Positions 26,749 through 40,358 of a stretch of DNA of 64,000 nt are shown piece by piece. A program made the translations under genes and the position numbers. The DNA lies in assembly GCA_903832085.1 (NCBI GenBank), contig CAIKZZ010000034.1, forward strand, positions 1-64,000, in the 5' to 3' direction. Origin of the DNA: an uncultured Pseudomonadota bacterium. Lineage in GTDB: Bacteria > Pseudomonadota > Gammaproteobacteria > Steroidobacterales > Steroidobacteraceae. How positions within the stretch are numbered: position 1 is the stretch's first letter; every line of letters begins with the position of its first letter. The notes under the pieces were generated by a model, which was given only the letters and a program-made list of their open reading frames with translations, was not told where the DNA came from and did not search any database.

Positions 26749-27234
26749 CTAGTGGGCAACGCGCGGTGTGGCGTTAGCGCCTGACAGCGGAGGTGACACC
26801 ACCGCGGTGTGCGGCACAGCGACGGCCACCGCCGGGTTTATCGATGGCGCTGGCGCCACCACAGATGCTTTGGTTGGCGTGGCTGCCAGTGTGGCAGCCG
26901 GTGGTGCTGCCAAAGAGGTCAGCGAGGTGACCGTTGGCGCTTTACCCTCCGAGGTCGCCGACTCGCCCTCTACAACCTGATAAAAGGTTTCATTTGCTCC
27001 GATCATTCCAAGATCATTACGCGCCCGTTCCTCGAGCGCAGCAAGTCCCTCTTTAAGATCTTTCACTTCCGCTACGAGCTGTTCGTTGCGCCGCGCCAAT
27101 GCGCTGTTTTCCGCCACCTGCGCCTTAACCGCCGTGCGCAAATTCATCACTGCGCGCAGACCGTCGTCAGAGATCCACAGACGGTACTGTAGACCCGCAA
27201 GAACCACTAAAAGGACGATGGCAAATGCCCGCAT
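26749..27234 (-). CDS. ftsB: Cell division protein FtsB with long Ala/Pro/Val-rich tail
   Basis: Single-pass divisome protein that forms a coiled coil with FtsL and binds FtsQ. The first 90 residues are typical: a membrane anchor (about 3-21, FAIVLLVVLAGLQYRLWIS), the coiled coil VAENSALARRNEQLVAEVKDLKEG, and ERARNDLGMIGANETFYQVVE. After about residue 91 a further 70 residues rich in Ala, Pro, Thr and Val extend the protein to 161 aa, against about 100-120 in the family. The tail should be periplasmic and disordered. The eno-ftsB-ispD order is canonical. Confidence 0.93.
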   Translation of the reverse strand: MRAFAIVLLVVLAGLQYRLWISDDGLRAVMNLRTAVKAQVAENSALARRNEQLVAEVKDLKEGLAALEERARNDLGMIGANETFYQVVEGESATSEGKAPTVTSLTSLAAPPAATLAATPTKASVVAPAPSINPAVAVAVPHTAVVSPPLSGANATPRVAH

Positions 27235-27282
27235 GGGATCAGGAGAATAGCATCGAAAAAATGGATTTGCGACGTGTCTGAA

Positions 27283-29453
<2,171 letters not shown>

Positions 29454-29455
29454 AC

Positions 29456-31152
<1,697 letters not shown>

Positions 31153-31244
31153 ACGACGGGAAGTCAGTCTATCGGAAAGGGCCACATCCCTCAACGCAAA
31201 TAGTGAGGTGGCGACCTGAAAATTTCGCCGCCATGCTCCCCACG

Positions 31245-32642
31245 CTAGCGCTGGAGAGCGCCAAAGAGCAGTGCCGCTGGTGCCCCCCGCCAGGAAATAC
31301 TCACACCCATCTCCCCAGGCCCCGCAGCGGATCCCGGCGCCACCCAAGTGGTATGTGGCAGCACCACCGCACCGACCCGCCCAGCTGACCCCGTGGCGGC
31401 CAAAAGCAGTGCCCGCTCCCGCACCCACGGTGGGAGACGCGCCTCGCGCAGCAAGTCTTTGAGCGGCCGGGTCAAGCCCGCCCGTACCTCGAAACGTTCG
31501 CCGCCCGTACGTGGCTGGGCGCACCGTCCGGCCCAGTCCGTGAGCCTCAGACCCTCGCCCCGCTGGTAGCGCACAACGAGCTCACCGAGCTCCCCGAGTG
31601 CGCACTGCCCATCCTCCGCCGGTAGCGCCAGTCCCGAGACCCGTGGCTCCGGCAGCGGCACGAAGGCATACAAGCAGCCGTCATAGACACGTAAATGCAC
31701 ACCTGGCCATGCAAGTCTTGGCCTGCCGGTCGGATCCGCCTGCAATAACTCTGACGTCACTCTGCCTAACATCGCGGTCGATGGGAGCGGCAACGACAAG
31801 CCGCGCAGCCAATAACGCAGCACCGCTGCGCGTCGTGGCCCACTGAGGCCCATCAAGCCACTAATCAACAAGCCGCCTTGATGCGCCAGCTGCGCGACGA
31901 GCGGGCCTGAGGTCTCGTCCAACAATTGCTGTCCCTCGGCAAGATGCGAGGCTGCGCGGCTAAGGGTCAGAGCCGCCTTCGGCCAGCGCTTTTGCAGCAC
32001 TGGCCACACCGCGCTTCGCAGATAGGCACGCTCAAACTGCATATCCTCATTCATAGGATCCTCAACGAAGAGCAACCCTTGGTCTTTTGCATAAGTTCGC
32101 AGCGCAGCACGCGCAACCCGTAGCAACGGACGAGCTAAGTGAGCACTACCAAATGCTGTCAAAGCAGGCATCGCACCCAAACCCTGCAAGCCCGCTCCAC
32201 GCAGTAACTGCAGAAGCACAGTCTCAGCTTGATCCTCACAATGATGCGCAAGCAAGAGCACCTCGGTGGAGCGCAGATCCTTTTTCAGCGCCGCGTAACG
32301 CACCGTGCGCGCAGCTGCCTCGACATTACTCGTGGTGGGCACCACCACGTGTAACAAGGTCAAAGGCGTTGCGCACTGGGATGCAATAGCTATCGCTGCG
32401 GCAGCGAGCTCCGCTGACGCTCCAAGACCATGATGTACATGCACCGCGCGCGCGCGCCAGTGTTTATCGGCGCTGTTATCGGATTGATTCTGGGTAAGCG
32501 CTCGCATCGCGTGCAGCAATGCAGCAGAGTCAGCTCCACCAGACACAGCAATGACCACGTCTTGCGGATAAATTTCGAGCCCACGCAACAACTCCTCGAG
32601 TATGCGCGGACTAAATGCGTCGATGAGGCGCGTGTCTGACAC
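31245..32642 (-). CDS. tilS: tRNA(Ile)-lysidine synthase TilS
   Basis: ATP-dependent enzyme that modifies C34 of the minor tRNA-Ile to lysidine so that it reads AUA. In 465 aa, the PP-loop VIAVSGGADSAALLHAM (about residues 30-46), AVHVHHGL, the RYAALKKD motif and LAHHCEDQAETVLLQLLRG are family signatures, followed by the TilS substrate-binding and C-terminal domains. The start is GTG 32642, ten bases after the accA stop with AGGG upstream. The accA-tilS-pyrG order is seen in several gammaproteobacteria. Confidence 0.95.
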   Translation of the reverse strand: MSDTRLIDAFSPRILEELLRGLEIYPQDVVIAVSGGADSAALLHAMRALTQNQSDNSADKHWRARAVHVHHGLGASAELAAAAIAIASQCATPLTLLHVVVPTTSNVEAAARTVRYAALKKDLRSTEVLLLAHHCEDQAETVLLQLLRGAGLQGLGAMPALTAFGSAHLARPLLRVARAALRTYAKDQGLLFVEDPMNEDMQFERAYLRSAVWPVLQKRWPKAALTLSRAASHLAEGQQLLDETSGPLVAQLAHQGGLLISGLMGLSGPRRAAVLRYWLRGLSLPLPSTAMLGRVTSELLQADPTGRPRLAWPGVHLRVYDGCLYAFVPLPEPRVSGLALPAEDGQCALGELGELVVRYQRGEGLRLTDWAGRCAQPRTGGERFEVRAGLTRPLKDLLREARLPPWVRERALLLAATGSAGRVGAVVLPHTTWVAPGSAAGPGEMGVSISWRGAPAALLFGALQR

Positions 32643-32651
32643 GCGACTGCC

Positions 32652-33611
32652 CTAGATCGAGCGGAACGCGCCGAACGAAGCGAGTCTACGGCTACGCGCC
32701 TCGAGCAGCTGGTCCAAGGGCTTACTAACTAAACCATCCAAGGTGCTGATCAGCGCCGTCTTCAACGCTTCGGCAGTTACCACGGGCTCGCGATGAGCGC
32801 CACCCAAAGGTTCTGCAATCACTAAATCGACCAAGCGCTGCTGCGCCAGGCGTTGCGCAGTAATGCCCATTGCATCGGCTGCAATTTCTTTCTTATCAGA
32901 GCTTTTCCATAGAATTGAAGCACAGCCTTCTGGCGAAATCACTGAGTACACGGCGTACTGCAGCATCAGTAGCTGGTCGCAAACGCCGATTGCGAGCGCG
33001 CCTCCCGAGCCGCCCTCGCCAATCACTGCACTGACGATCGGCACTTTAAGGGTAGCCATCTCAAATAAATTTCGAGCGATCGCCTCACTTTGATTGCGCT
33101 CTTCGGAGCCGATACCAGGATAAGCACCTGGCGTATCAATCAGCGTAATCAGCGGCAAGCCAAAACGCTCGGCGAGGCGCATTAATCGCAATGCCTTACG
33201 GTACCCCTCGGGCTTCGGCATACCATAATTACGTCGCACCCTCTCCTTGGTATCACGCCCCTTTTGGTGACCTATCAACATGACAGGCTTGCCATCAAGC
33301 CGCGCCGGTCCACCGACGATGGCAAGATCCTCGGCAAACATCCGATCACCATGCAGCTCTTCGAAGTCCGTAAAGATCAGCGGAATATAGTCGAGCGTAT
33401 AAGGCCGCTGCGGGTGGCGCGCAATCTGCGCGATCTGCCAAGGGGTGAGCGCGGCAAAAATACTCCGCGTCAGCGCGGCACTCTTTATCTGCAGTCGGGT
33501 GACTTCATCCCGAATATTGACCGACGCGTCCTCGCCTAAGTAGCGCAACTGGTCAATTTTTGCCTCAAGCTCGGCAATCGGTTGTTCAAAACTTAAGAAA
33601 TTAAGGTCCAT
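32652..33611 (-). CDS. accA: Acetyl-CoA carboxylase carboxyltransferase subunit alpha
   Basis: With AccD, moves the carboxyl group from biotin to acetyl-CoA to make malonyl-CoA for fatty acid synthesis. The 319 aa length equals E. coli. [18 protein letters not shown] at the N-terminus, [53 protein letters not shown] and [15 protein letters not shown] are diagnostic. The dnaE-accA order is conserved, and a TATAAT box lies 120 bases upstream at the dnaE end. Confidence 0.98.
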   Translation of the reverse strand: MDLNFLSFEQPIAELEAKIDQLRYLGEDASVNIRDEVTRLQIKSAALTRSIFAALTPWQIAQIARHPQRPYTLDYIPLIFTDFEELHGDRMFAEDLAIVGGPARLDGKPVMLIGHQKGRDTKERVRRNYGMPKPEGYRKALRLMRLAERFGLPLITLIDTPGAYPGIGSEERNQSEAIARNLFEMATLKVPIVSAVIGEGGSGGALAIGVCDQLLMLQYAVYSVISPEGCASILWKSSDKKEIAADAMGITAQRLAQQRLVDLVIAEPLGGAHREPVVTAEALKTALISTLDGLVSKPLDQLLEARSRRLASFGAFRSI

Positions 33612-33730
33612 GGGGTCGCACGGTTCCAGAGGCGCCGTCGAACGTCAAGGGGGGCAACCCTCCAGCGTCGAGCACGTAAGCCAATATCCTGAGCCTGATC
33701 AGGGTGTTCGCCCCATCAGACAATCACAAA

Positions 33731-33736
33731 ATTATA
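33731..33736 (-). promoter_or_regulatory. Candidate -10 hexamer for accA
   Basis: Minus strand TATAAT immediately after the dnaE stop, 120 bases before accA. No -35 hexamer of quality lies at 16-18 bases, and no TGn extension is present. The 128-base dnaE-accA gap shows nothing else that I can assign. Confidence 0.35.
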
Positions 33737-33739
33737 CGC

Positions 33740-36700
33740 CTAACCGGCGAGCTGTAGGGCCACGGAGTCGAGTTCACCCGTCGCCCCCCAAACTTTGAGC
33801 ACCTCGTCCTGATCACGCGGGTGATATACCGCACGAAAGCCGTCGGGCCCAAAGGCACGCGCTAGCGCCTCTAACAGCGCGCGCGTCGGCCGCACTGTCC
33901 ACGCATCACCCAATTCCAGCAACGCCTGCGCTGCGCTCGACGCGTAGTACACCCCCACATGGCAAGCCCCACCGCGTGCCGGTGTCAACGCGAGTTCCAA
34001 CTGCCGCAGAACGAACGGGGCTTCGGCGCCCAGCGGCCAACGCACAATCAAGCGCTTCAGTAACGCCTCACGTGCGCTTTCAAGACCAACCAAGCGTTTC
34101 GCCTGTAAGCGCCAACCCTCGATAAAGTCATCCCACTTAAGTCCGCCCTCCACAAGCACGATGGCATCTTTGACAATGAGCGAACGGTGTTGCGCAACAA
34201 CATCATCAAACAAGGACACTTCCAAGCGCCCACTCCCATCGTCTAAGACAATAGAGGTTCGATTGGCGCGTTTTTTAATCTCGAGCACCAGACCCGCCAC
34301 TGTCACTTGCCGTGCCGCCTGCCACTTTCCTTCGCCCGCAGCTGCCGGCCGATTCCCCGCAAAATCGCCGATCCGACCAGGAGCCAAGTAACGCAAATCG
34401 TGTGCATACTCATCCATCGGATGGCCACTCAAGAAAAACCCTAACGTCTCGCGCTCAGCAGCGAGCAGCTGCGCTTTGGGCCACTCGGGTAACACGTGTC
34501 TGGCGACGACCTGCGCCGTTGGCTGGCTAACCGCCAAGCCAAACAAATCATCTTGTCCGACAGTATCCGCCCGTGTTTTTTGCTCACCAAGTTGCAACGC
34601 CGCCGGCAAATCCACCATCAGCGTGGCTCGATTGTGACCGATGCAATCAAAACATCCTGCCTTAATTAAAGCCTCTAAGGTACGTCGGTTTAAGCGATGT
34701 AAATCCACTCGACGACAAAAATCTGCCAAGTCAGCAAAATCTCCACCCGCGGCACGTGCACTCTCAATCGCCTCCACCGCTGACTCACCTACACCCTTAA
34801 TCGCACCAAGCCCATAGTGCACACGCATCGCGCCTGCCACTTGAAAACGGTAACGTGACACGTTGATATTCGGCGGCAAAATCTCCACGCCCATCAGACG
34901 GGCGTCATCCACCGCAACCACCACTTTGTCAGTCTTATCCATATCAGAGGACAGTACCGCCGCCAGGAAGGCCGCTGGGTAATGCGCTTTCAACCAAGCC
35001 GTCTGGTACGCGAGTAAGGCGTATGCCGCCGAATGCGACTTGTTAAAGCCGTAGCCTGCAAATTTTTCCATCAAATCAAATATATGGGTCGCCTGCCGCT
35101 CCGGCACGCCACGTGTAGTGGCGCCCTCCACAAAAATGGAGCGTTGCTGCGCCATCTCCTCGGCCTTCTTTTTACCCATCGCTCGCCGCAACAAGTCAGC
35201 GCCGCCGAGCGTGTAGCCAGCTAATACCTGTGCGATTTGCATCACTTGCTCTTGATACAAAATGACGCCATAGGTCGGCCGCAATACCGCCTCAAGATCC
35301 GGATGCAAATAGTCAATCTTCTGACCGCGCGGCGCGTGTTTACGCTCAATGAAGTCGTCAACCATGCCAGACTGCAAAGGACCTGGCCGGAATAACGCCA
35401 CGAGCGCCACGATATCCTCGAAGCGATCCGGCTGCAGCCGTCGCACAAGATCCTTCATACCGCGTGATTCGAGTTGAAAAACCCCAGTCGTAAGGCATGA
35501 CTTGAGTAAGGCGAATGTTTGCGCGTCGTCGTATGGCAAACGCGCCATATCGAGCGGAGCCTCACCTGTCTCGGCTCGCAACCCATCAATGATTTTCACA
35601 GCTAATTCAATCACTGTGAGAGTACGCAAACCTAGAAAATCGAACTTCACGAGCCCAGCAGCTTCAACGTCATCCTTGTCGAACTGCGTCACGATAGACG
35701 TAGAGCCTTGCTCCACAAACAGTGGCGCAAAGTCCATCAGCACGGATGGCGCGATAACAACGCCAGCCGCATGCATGCCGGCGTTACGCGTAATACCCTC
35801 AAGCGAGCGCCCAAGATCAATCAGCTCTCGCACTTCCTCATCGGTGGTGTACAGCGTGTTTAACTCTTCCGTGTCCTTGAGCGCCTTATCTAGCGTCATC
35901 TCAAGCTCGAAGGGAATCAGCTTCGCAATACGATCCACCCAACCATAGTTATGCCCAAGCACCCGACCGACGTCGCGAACAACCGCCTTCGCCGCCATGG
36001 TGCCGTAGGTAATGATCTGCGACACACGGTCACGACCGTATTTGGTCGCGACATATTCAATTACTCGGTCACGGCCATCCGTGCAGAAATCGACGTCAAA
36101 ATCAGGCATCGATACGCGTTCTGGATTCAAAAATCGCTCAAACAACAAATCGTGTTGCAAAGGATCAAGATCAGTAATCCCTAGCACATAGGCGACTAGG
36201 GAGCCCGCACCCGAACCACGACCTGGCCCAACTGGCACGCCGTTGTCGCGCGCCCAGCGAATGAAATCAGCGACGATGAGAAAGTAGCCCTCGAACCCCA
36301 TCCCACAAATGACATCGAGCTCACGCTGTAAACGCGGCTGATAATCGCCACGGTCTACTGTTTTTAAGCTCGGTAAGCCCGCATCCTGAGCCGTTAAGCG
36401 CGCCTCGAGCCCGGCGTGGCTCTGTGCACGCAAAAACGCGGCGGTGGTCATGTCATTTGGTACCGGATACTCCGGCAATAGACTTTTGCCGAGGCTAAGC
36501 TCCATGTTACAGCGCTTGGCAATCTCAACTGTCTGTTCGAGTAGTTCTGGAAAATCAGCGTACAACTGAGCCATTTCAGCGGGCGTCTTCAAATACTGCT
36601 GATCAGTGTAACGACGCACGCGTGACGCATCCGTCAACAAAGTGCCATCGTGTATACACACGCGCGCTTCGTGCGCTTCAAAATCACTCTGTTTTAAAAA

Positions 36701-37300
36701 GCGCACGTCATTGGTGGCAACTGCAGGAACCTGCAACTCGGTCACTACACTCAAGGTTGCTTCGAGCAACGCCTCTTCATCAGCACGGCCCGTGCGCTGT
36801 ACTTCAAGGTAGTACCGATCGCCAAACAGCTCACGCCATGCGCGTACCGCGCGGTGCGCCTCGGCCACCTTACCATTACCTAAATGCCGCCCCACGTCAC
36901 CATCTGCGGCACCCGAGAGCGCAATTAATCCCGTGGTTGTCTCGGCATTGAGCCACGCACGCTCAAGTAACGGCACCCCGTTCACCTGCCCCTCCAAATA
37001 AGAGCGCGACACCAGGCCGGTGAGGTTGCGGTATCCCACGGGGTTCATGCACAGCAGAGTTAAGCGAGTGGGCTCCGCGCTGATATCCTTAAGCCACACA
37101 TCGACACCGACAATGGGCTTAATCCCAGCGGCTTGCGCCGCCTTCCAGAATTTAACGAGCGCAAATAAGTTGCTTTGATCAGTGACAGCAATAGCGGGCA
37201 TACCGGCAGCGCGCGTCGCTGCTGCTAGCTCCTCAATACGCACGACTCCATCAACCAATGAATACTCAGTGTGCAGCCGCAGATGTACAAATGCCGTCAT
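33740..37300 (-). CDS. dnaE: DNA polymerase III subunit alpha
   Basis: Replicative polymerase catalytic subunit, 1186 aa (E. coli 1160). The N-terminal PHP domain begins FVHLRLHTEYSLVDG. The polymerase core has PGRGSGAGSLVAY, the catalytic aspartates in PDFDVDFCTDGRD, GVILYQEQVMQIAQVLAGYTLGGADLLRRAMGKKK and GFNKSHSAAYA. The helix-hairpin-helix follows, then an OB-fold (TVAGLVLEIKKRANRTSIVLDDGSG). Its ATG overlaps the rnhB stop (ATGA). rnhB-dnaE-accA follows the E. coli layout. Confidence 0.98.
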   Translation of the reverse strand: MTAFVHLRLHTEYSLVDGVVRIEELAAATRAAGMPAIAVTDQSNLFALVKFWKAAQAAGIKPIVGVDVWLKDISAEPTRLTLLCMNPVGYRNLTGLVSRSYLEGQVNGVPLLERAWLNAETTTGLIALSGAADGDVGRHLGNGKVAEAHRAVRAWRELFGDRYYLEVQRTGRADEEALLEATLSVVTELQVPAVATNDVRFLKQSDFEAHEARVCIHDGTLLTDASRVRRYTDQQYLKTPAEMAQLYADFPELLEQTVEIAKRCNMELSLGKSLLPEYPVPNDMTTAAFLRAQSHAGLEARLTAQDAGLPSLKTVDRGDYQPRLQRELDVICGMGFEGYFLIVADFIRWARDNGVPVGPGRGSGAGSLVAYVLGITDLDPLQHDLLFERFLNPERVSMPDFDVDFCTDGRDRVIEYVATKYGRDRVSQIITYGTMAAKAVVRDVGRVLGHNYGWVDRIAKLIPFELEMTLDKALKDTEELNTLYTTDEEVRELIDLGRSLEGITRNAGMHAAGVVIAPSVLMDFAPLFVEQGSTSIVTQFDKDDVEAAGLVKFDFLGLRTLTVIELAVKIIDGLRAETGEAPLDMARLPYDDAQTFALLKSCLTTGVFQLESRGMKDLVRRLQPDRFEDIVALVALFRPGPLQSGMVDDFIERKHAPRGQKIDYLHPDLEAVLRPTYGVILYQEQVMQIAQVLAGYTLGGADLLRRAMGKKKAEEMAQQRSIFVEGATTRGVPERQATHIFDLMEKFAGYGFNKSHSAAYALLAYQTAWLKAHYPAAFLAAVLSSDMDKTDKVVVAVDDARLMGVEILPPNINVSRYRFQVAGAMRVHYGLGAIKGVGESAVEAIESARAAGGDFADLADFCRRVDLHRLNRRTLEALIKAGCFDCIGHNRATLMVDLPAALQLGEQKTRADTVGQDDLFGLAVSQPTAQVVARHVLPEWPKAQLLAAERETLGFFLSGHPMDEYAHDLRYLAPGRIGDFAGNRPAAAGEGKWQAARQVTVAGLVLEIKKRANRTSIVLDDGSGRLEVSLFDDVVAQHRSLIVKDAIVLVEGGLKWDDFIEGWRLQAKRLVGLESAREALLKRLIVRWPLGAEAPFVLRQLELALTPARGGACHVGVYYASSAAQALLELGDAWTVRPTRALLEALARAFGPDGFRAVYHPRDQDEVLKVWGATGELDSVALQLAG

Positions 37301-37893
37301 AGGATCGATCTTACCGGCTCAAAGCTCTTGCGGTGTAATAGACACGGTCCCAACGCGTGCAAAGCCTGCACATGTTGGGCAGTCCCATATCCCTTGTGCG
37401 CTGCAAAACCATACCCCGGATAGCGCGTATCCGCCGCTACCATCCAGCGATCCCGCCACGTTTTGGCCAGCACCGAGGCGGCCGCCACAGCTGCGTCTTT
37501 GCGATCACCCTGCACCAGCGTCTGAAGCGTACAGACGAACGGCAAACCGGCCAGCGACGGCGCGCGGTTGCCGTCCACCCGCACGTGCAAAGGCGCCACG
37601 GGCAACGCCAGCAAGGCTCGACGCATGGCCAAAAAGGTCGCGCCAAGAATATTGACCGCATCAATTTCTGCAGCATCTGCCCAACCCAATCCATAGGCAA
37701 CAGCATGCATACAAATCTCGCCACTTAAACGTTGCCGCTGCTGTTCGGTAAGCTTTTTCGAGTCATCGAGTCCAGTGATAAGCATCCGCGCCGGTAAGAT
37801 CACAGCAGCGGCCACCACGGGCCCAGCGAGTGGGCCGCGACCTGCCTCATCGACTCCAGCGAGTCGCGCTGTCATGTCCCACACCGGGCTCAT
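37297..37893 (-). CDS. rnhB: Ribonuclease HII
   Basis: Cuts RNA in RNA-DNA hybrids and removes single misincorporated ribonucleotides. 198 aa; LAGVDEAGRGPLAGPVVAAAVIL carries the Asp-Glu catalytic start, LDDSKKLTEQQR follows, and a later Asp lies in HVRVDGNRAP, with GDRKDAAVAAASVLAKTWRD in the C-terminal half. ATG 37893 overlaps the lpxB stop (ATGA), and its own stop overlaps dnaE. Confidence 0.97.
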   Translation of the reverse strand: MSPVWDMTARLAGVDEAGRGPLAGPVVAAAVILPARMLITGLDDSKKLTEQQRQRLSGEICMHAVAYGLGWADAAEIDAVNILGATFLAMRRALLALPVAPLHVRVDGNRAPSLAGLPFVCTLQTLVQGDRKDAAVAAASVLAKTWRDRWMVAADTRYPGYGFAAHKGYGTAQHVQALHALGPCLLHRKSFEPVRSIL

Positions 37894-39056
37894 GCGGACC
37901 TAAGTGGTTGGCCAGGCTGATCTAGGATGGCAAGCACTGCGTCCGCTGCCCGGTCGGTCGCACCGCGTCGCAGTGAGGCGTGTATGGCACGACATTCGCT
38001 TTCAAATACACCGACACGCACGGGATCATCAAGCCAAGCCAACACAGCCTGTCCCAACGCTTCGGGCGTCGCCGCATCTTGCAAAAACTCTGGCACTAAG
38101 GGGTGGTCGGCAAGCAAATTAGGCTGTGAAAAAAACCGCACCTTGATTAAACGCCTCATGAGCCAGAACGTTGCCGGGTTTAATCGATATGCAACAACCA
38201 TCGGTCGCTGACACAGCAGGGTTTCGAGCGTCGCTGTTCCTGATGCAACAAGTACTGCATTTGATGCAACCAGCACTGCCGTCGCACCACCTTCAACAAT
38301 CCGCACGCCCAGTGCCGCTGCGTGCTCGAAGCACTGCGAGGCGAAGATCTGCTGCACTTCAGGATTTGCCATCGGCGCCACGAACTGTACGTCCGGTCGG
38401 CGCGCCTTAAGCCACAGGGCCGCAGCCAAAAAGATAGGCCCCAGTCGCTCCACTTCTCCACGGCGACTACCAGGCAGCAATGCAACCACACACGCATCAG
38501 GCGTAATCCCAAGTTCAGCGCGCGCGCGCGCACGATCCGGGGCTTCAGGCAGCCGATCAGCCAGTGGGTGCCCCACAAACTCAGCTCGAAGTCCCACTGA
38601 ATCGTAGAACTGCTTCTCAAACGGCAACACGCACAGCACTAAGCGTAAGCGCTTCGCCATGCGCCTCGCGCGACCTTGCCGCCACGCCCAAACTTGGGGG
38701 CTCACATACTGCACCGCCGGAACCTGCAAGCGCCCGAGCTTATCTGCCACCGACAAATTGAACTCCGCTGCATCAATGCCGATGTACAGCGCGGGCCGGT
38801 CAGACCGCATGCGCGCAAGCAACTCCCGCCGCAAGCGCAACACGTCACGCAAATGACGCAACACCTCAAAAATACCCATGACTGCCAGACGCTCGGCGCT
38901 GCCCCATGCAACACAGCCAGCGGCACGCATTTTTGGACCAGCTATTCCTGCGAAACGCAGTGCTGGGCGCCGCGCTCGCAGCTCGGCAATGAGCGCTCCA
39001 CCGAGGTTGTCCCCAGAGGTTTCGCCGGCAACAAGCACAATTAGTGGCCCCGACAT
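37890..39056 (-). CDS. lpxB: Lipid-A-disaccharide synthase
   Basis: GT19 glycosyltransferase that joins UDP-diacylglucosamine and lipid X to the lipid A disaccharide at the inner membrane. 388 aa from ATG 39056; a frame opening 14 codons earlier (ATG 39098) adds non-conserved residues. VLVAGETSGDNLGGALI, the YIGIDAAEFNLSVADKL block, VQYVSPQVWAWRQGR, the FVGHPLADRLP loop and LLPGSRRGEVERL match the family. It follows lpxA in the standard lpxD-fabZ-lpxA-lpxB order. Confidence 0.97.
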   Translation of the reverse strand: MSGPLIVLVAGETSGDNLGGALIAELRARRPALRFAGIAGPKMRAAGCVAWGSAERLAVMGIFEVLRHLRDVLRLRRELLARMRSDRPALYIGIDAAEFNLSVADKLGRLQVPAVQYVSPQVWAWRQGRARRMAKRLRLVLCVLPFEKQFYDSVGLRAEFVGHPLADRLPEAPDRARARAELGITPDACVVALLPGSRRGEVERLGPIFLAAALWLKARRPDVQFVAPMANPEVQQIFASQCFEHAAALGVRIVEGGATAVLVASNAVLVASGTATLETLLCQRPMVVAYRLNPATFWLMRRLIKVRFFSQPNLLADHPLVPEFLQDAATPEALGQAVLAWLDDPVRVGVFESECRAIHASLRRGATDRAADAVLAILDQPGQPLRSA

Positions 39057-39113
39057 ACGCTCACCAAAGACACTGCAAGCCTCATGCGATAGCCGCATCG
39101 GCGACGATCTGCA

Positions 39114-39890
39114 CTAGCGCACGAGGCTGCGCGTGACGCGCGGCAAAAAATCAATCAGCGGCTGCAGTGCGGCGCAGGACTCTGCCAACACCACCAACTC
39201 TGTAGTAGCCTCGCTGAGCTTAAGACCAGATCGATACAGCACCTTGTACGCCGCTTTCACGGCCGCAAGATCCTCCGCACTGAAGCCTCTTCGCTTCAGC
39301 CCCTCACTGTTAATACCCTTTGGCTCTGCCGGCGCACCTGCCACCATCACGAACGGCGGCACATCACGCGTGGCCGTTGCATTATTGGCTAAAAATGCAT
39401 GCGCGCCGATTTTGCAAAACTGGTGAACTCCCGAGTAGCCACCCAAGATAACCCAGTCGTCAAGCTCCACATGCCCAGCAAGACCTGAGTAGTTGGCGAG
39501 AATACAGTGACTTGCGACCACGCAATCGTGCGCTACATGGGTATACGCCATAAATAGGTTGTCATCGCCAATACGCGTCACACCACCACCGGCTACCGTG
39601 CCGCGGTTCACCGTACATGTTTCACGAAACACATTGCGATCACCAATGATCAGTTCCGTTCGCTCGCCTTGATATTTCTTATCCTGCGGGTCGTCACCAA
39701 TGGAAGCGAACTGGAAAATATGGTTTTCTACACCGATGCGTGTGGGTCCTTTGATCACGACGTGTGGACCAATTCTCGTGCCCGCGCCGATCCTTACCTC
39801 GCCCTCAATCACGCTATAGGCACCCACGACTACATCCGGCGCAAGCGTTGCCTGCGGATCAATAATTGCGGTTGGATGCACCTGCGTCAT
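39114..39890 (-). CDS. lpxA: UDP-N-acetylglucosamine acyltransferase LpxA
   Basis: First enzyme of lipid A synthesis; moves a 3-hydroxyacyl chain from ACP to UDP-GlcNAc. In 258 aa, a left-handed beta-helix of hexapeptide repeats starts with HPTAIIDPQATLAPDVVVGAYSVI. The catalytic histidine is in TYTHVAHDCVVASHCILAN, with GHVELDDWVILGGYSGVHQFCKIG following. The C-terminal helices read LKRRGFSAEDLAAVKAAYKVLYRSG. It lies six bases after fabZ. Confidence 0.98.
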   Translation of the reverse strand: MTQVHPTAIIDPQATLAPDVVVGAYSVIEGEVRIGAGTRIGPHVVIKGPTRIGVENHIFQFASIGDDPQDKKYQGERTELIIGDRNVFRETCTVNRGTVAGGGVTRIGDDNLFMAYTHVAHDCVVASHCILANYSGLAGHVELDDWVILGGYSGVHQFCKIGAHAFLANNATATRDVPPFVMVAGAPAEPKGINSEGLKRRGFSAEDLAAVKAAYKVLYRSGLKLSEATTELVVLAESCAALQPLIDFLPRVTRSLVR

Positions 39891-39896
39891 GGCGAG

Positions 39897-40358
39897 TTAC
39901 CCTCTAGCCTCAGGCGCTACCATCATGTCAGCGCAACACACTTCCACATCGTTGACCAATGCACGTGTGCTGAACTTCCAGATACCACGTACTGCGCGCT
40001 GAAATTCGGCATGCAGGATCAATTGATCACCAGGCTCGACGGGCTTGCGAAAACGCGCCCCATCAATCCCCACAAAATAAAAGCGACTGTCATCATCAGG
40101 CACAACACCTGCAGTCTTGAAAGCGAGTATTCCAGCGGTTTGCGCTAGCGCCTCCAAAATCAGCACGCCCGGCATCACCGGTCGATGCGGAAAATGACCT
40201 GGAAAAAACGGCTCGTTGATGGTGACGTTCTTCAAGGCTTTGATTGTTTTTCCTGGCACCACTTCCAGCACTCGATCCACCAGCAAAAATGGGTAGCGGT
40301 GCGGCAGCTGCTTCATCACTGCTGCAATATCCATCTGAAGTCCTGCGATCTCGCTCAT
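39897..40358 (-). CDS. fabZ: 3-hydroxyacyl-[acyl-carrier-protein] dehydratase FabZ
   Basis: Dehydrates 3-hydroxyacyl-ACP in type II fatty acid synthesis. It shares its substrate with LpxA and LpxD, which explains the clustering. In 153 aa, the hot-dog fold has [38 protein letters not shown] with catalytic His and Glu, and [24 protein letters not shown] 40358 overlaps the lpxD stop (ATGA). Confidence 0.98.
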   Translation of the reverse strand: MSEIAGLQMDIAAVMKQLPHRYPFLLVDRVLEVVPGKTIKALKNVTINEPFFPGHFPHRPVMPGVLILEALAQTAGILAFKTAGVVPDDDSRFYFVGIDGARFRKPVEPGDQLILHAEFQRAVRGIWKFSTRALVNDVEVCCADMMVAPEARG

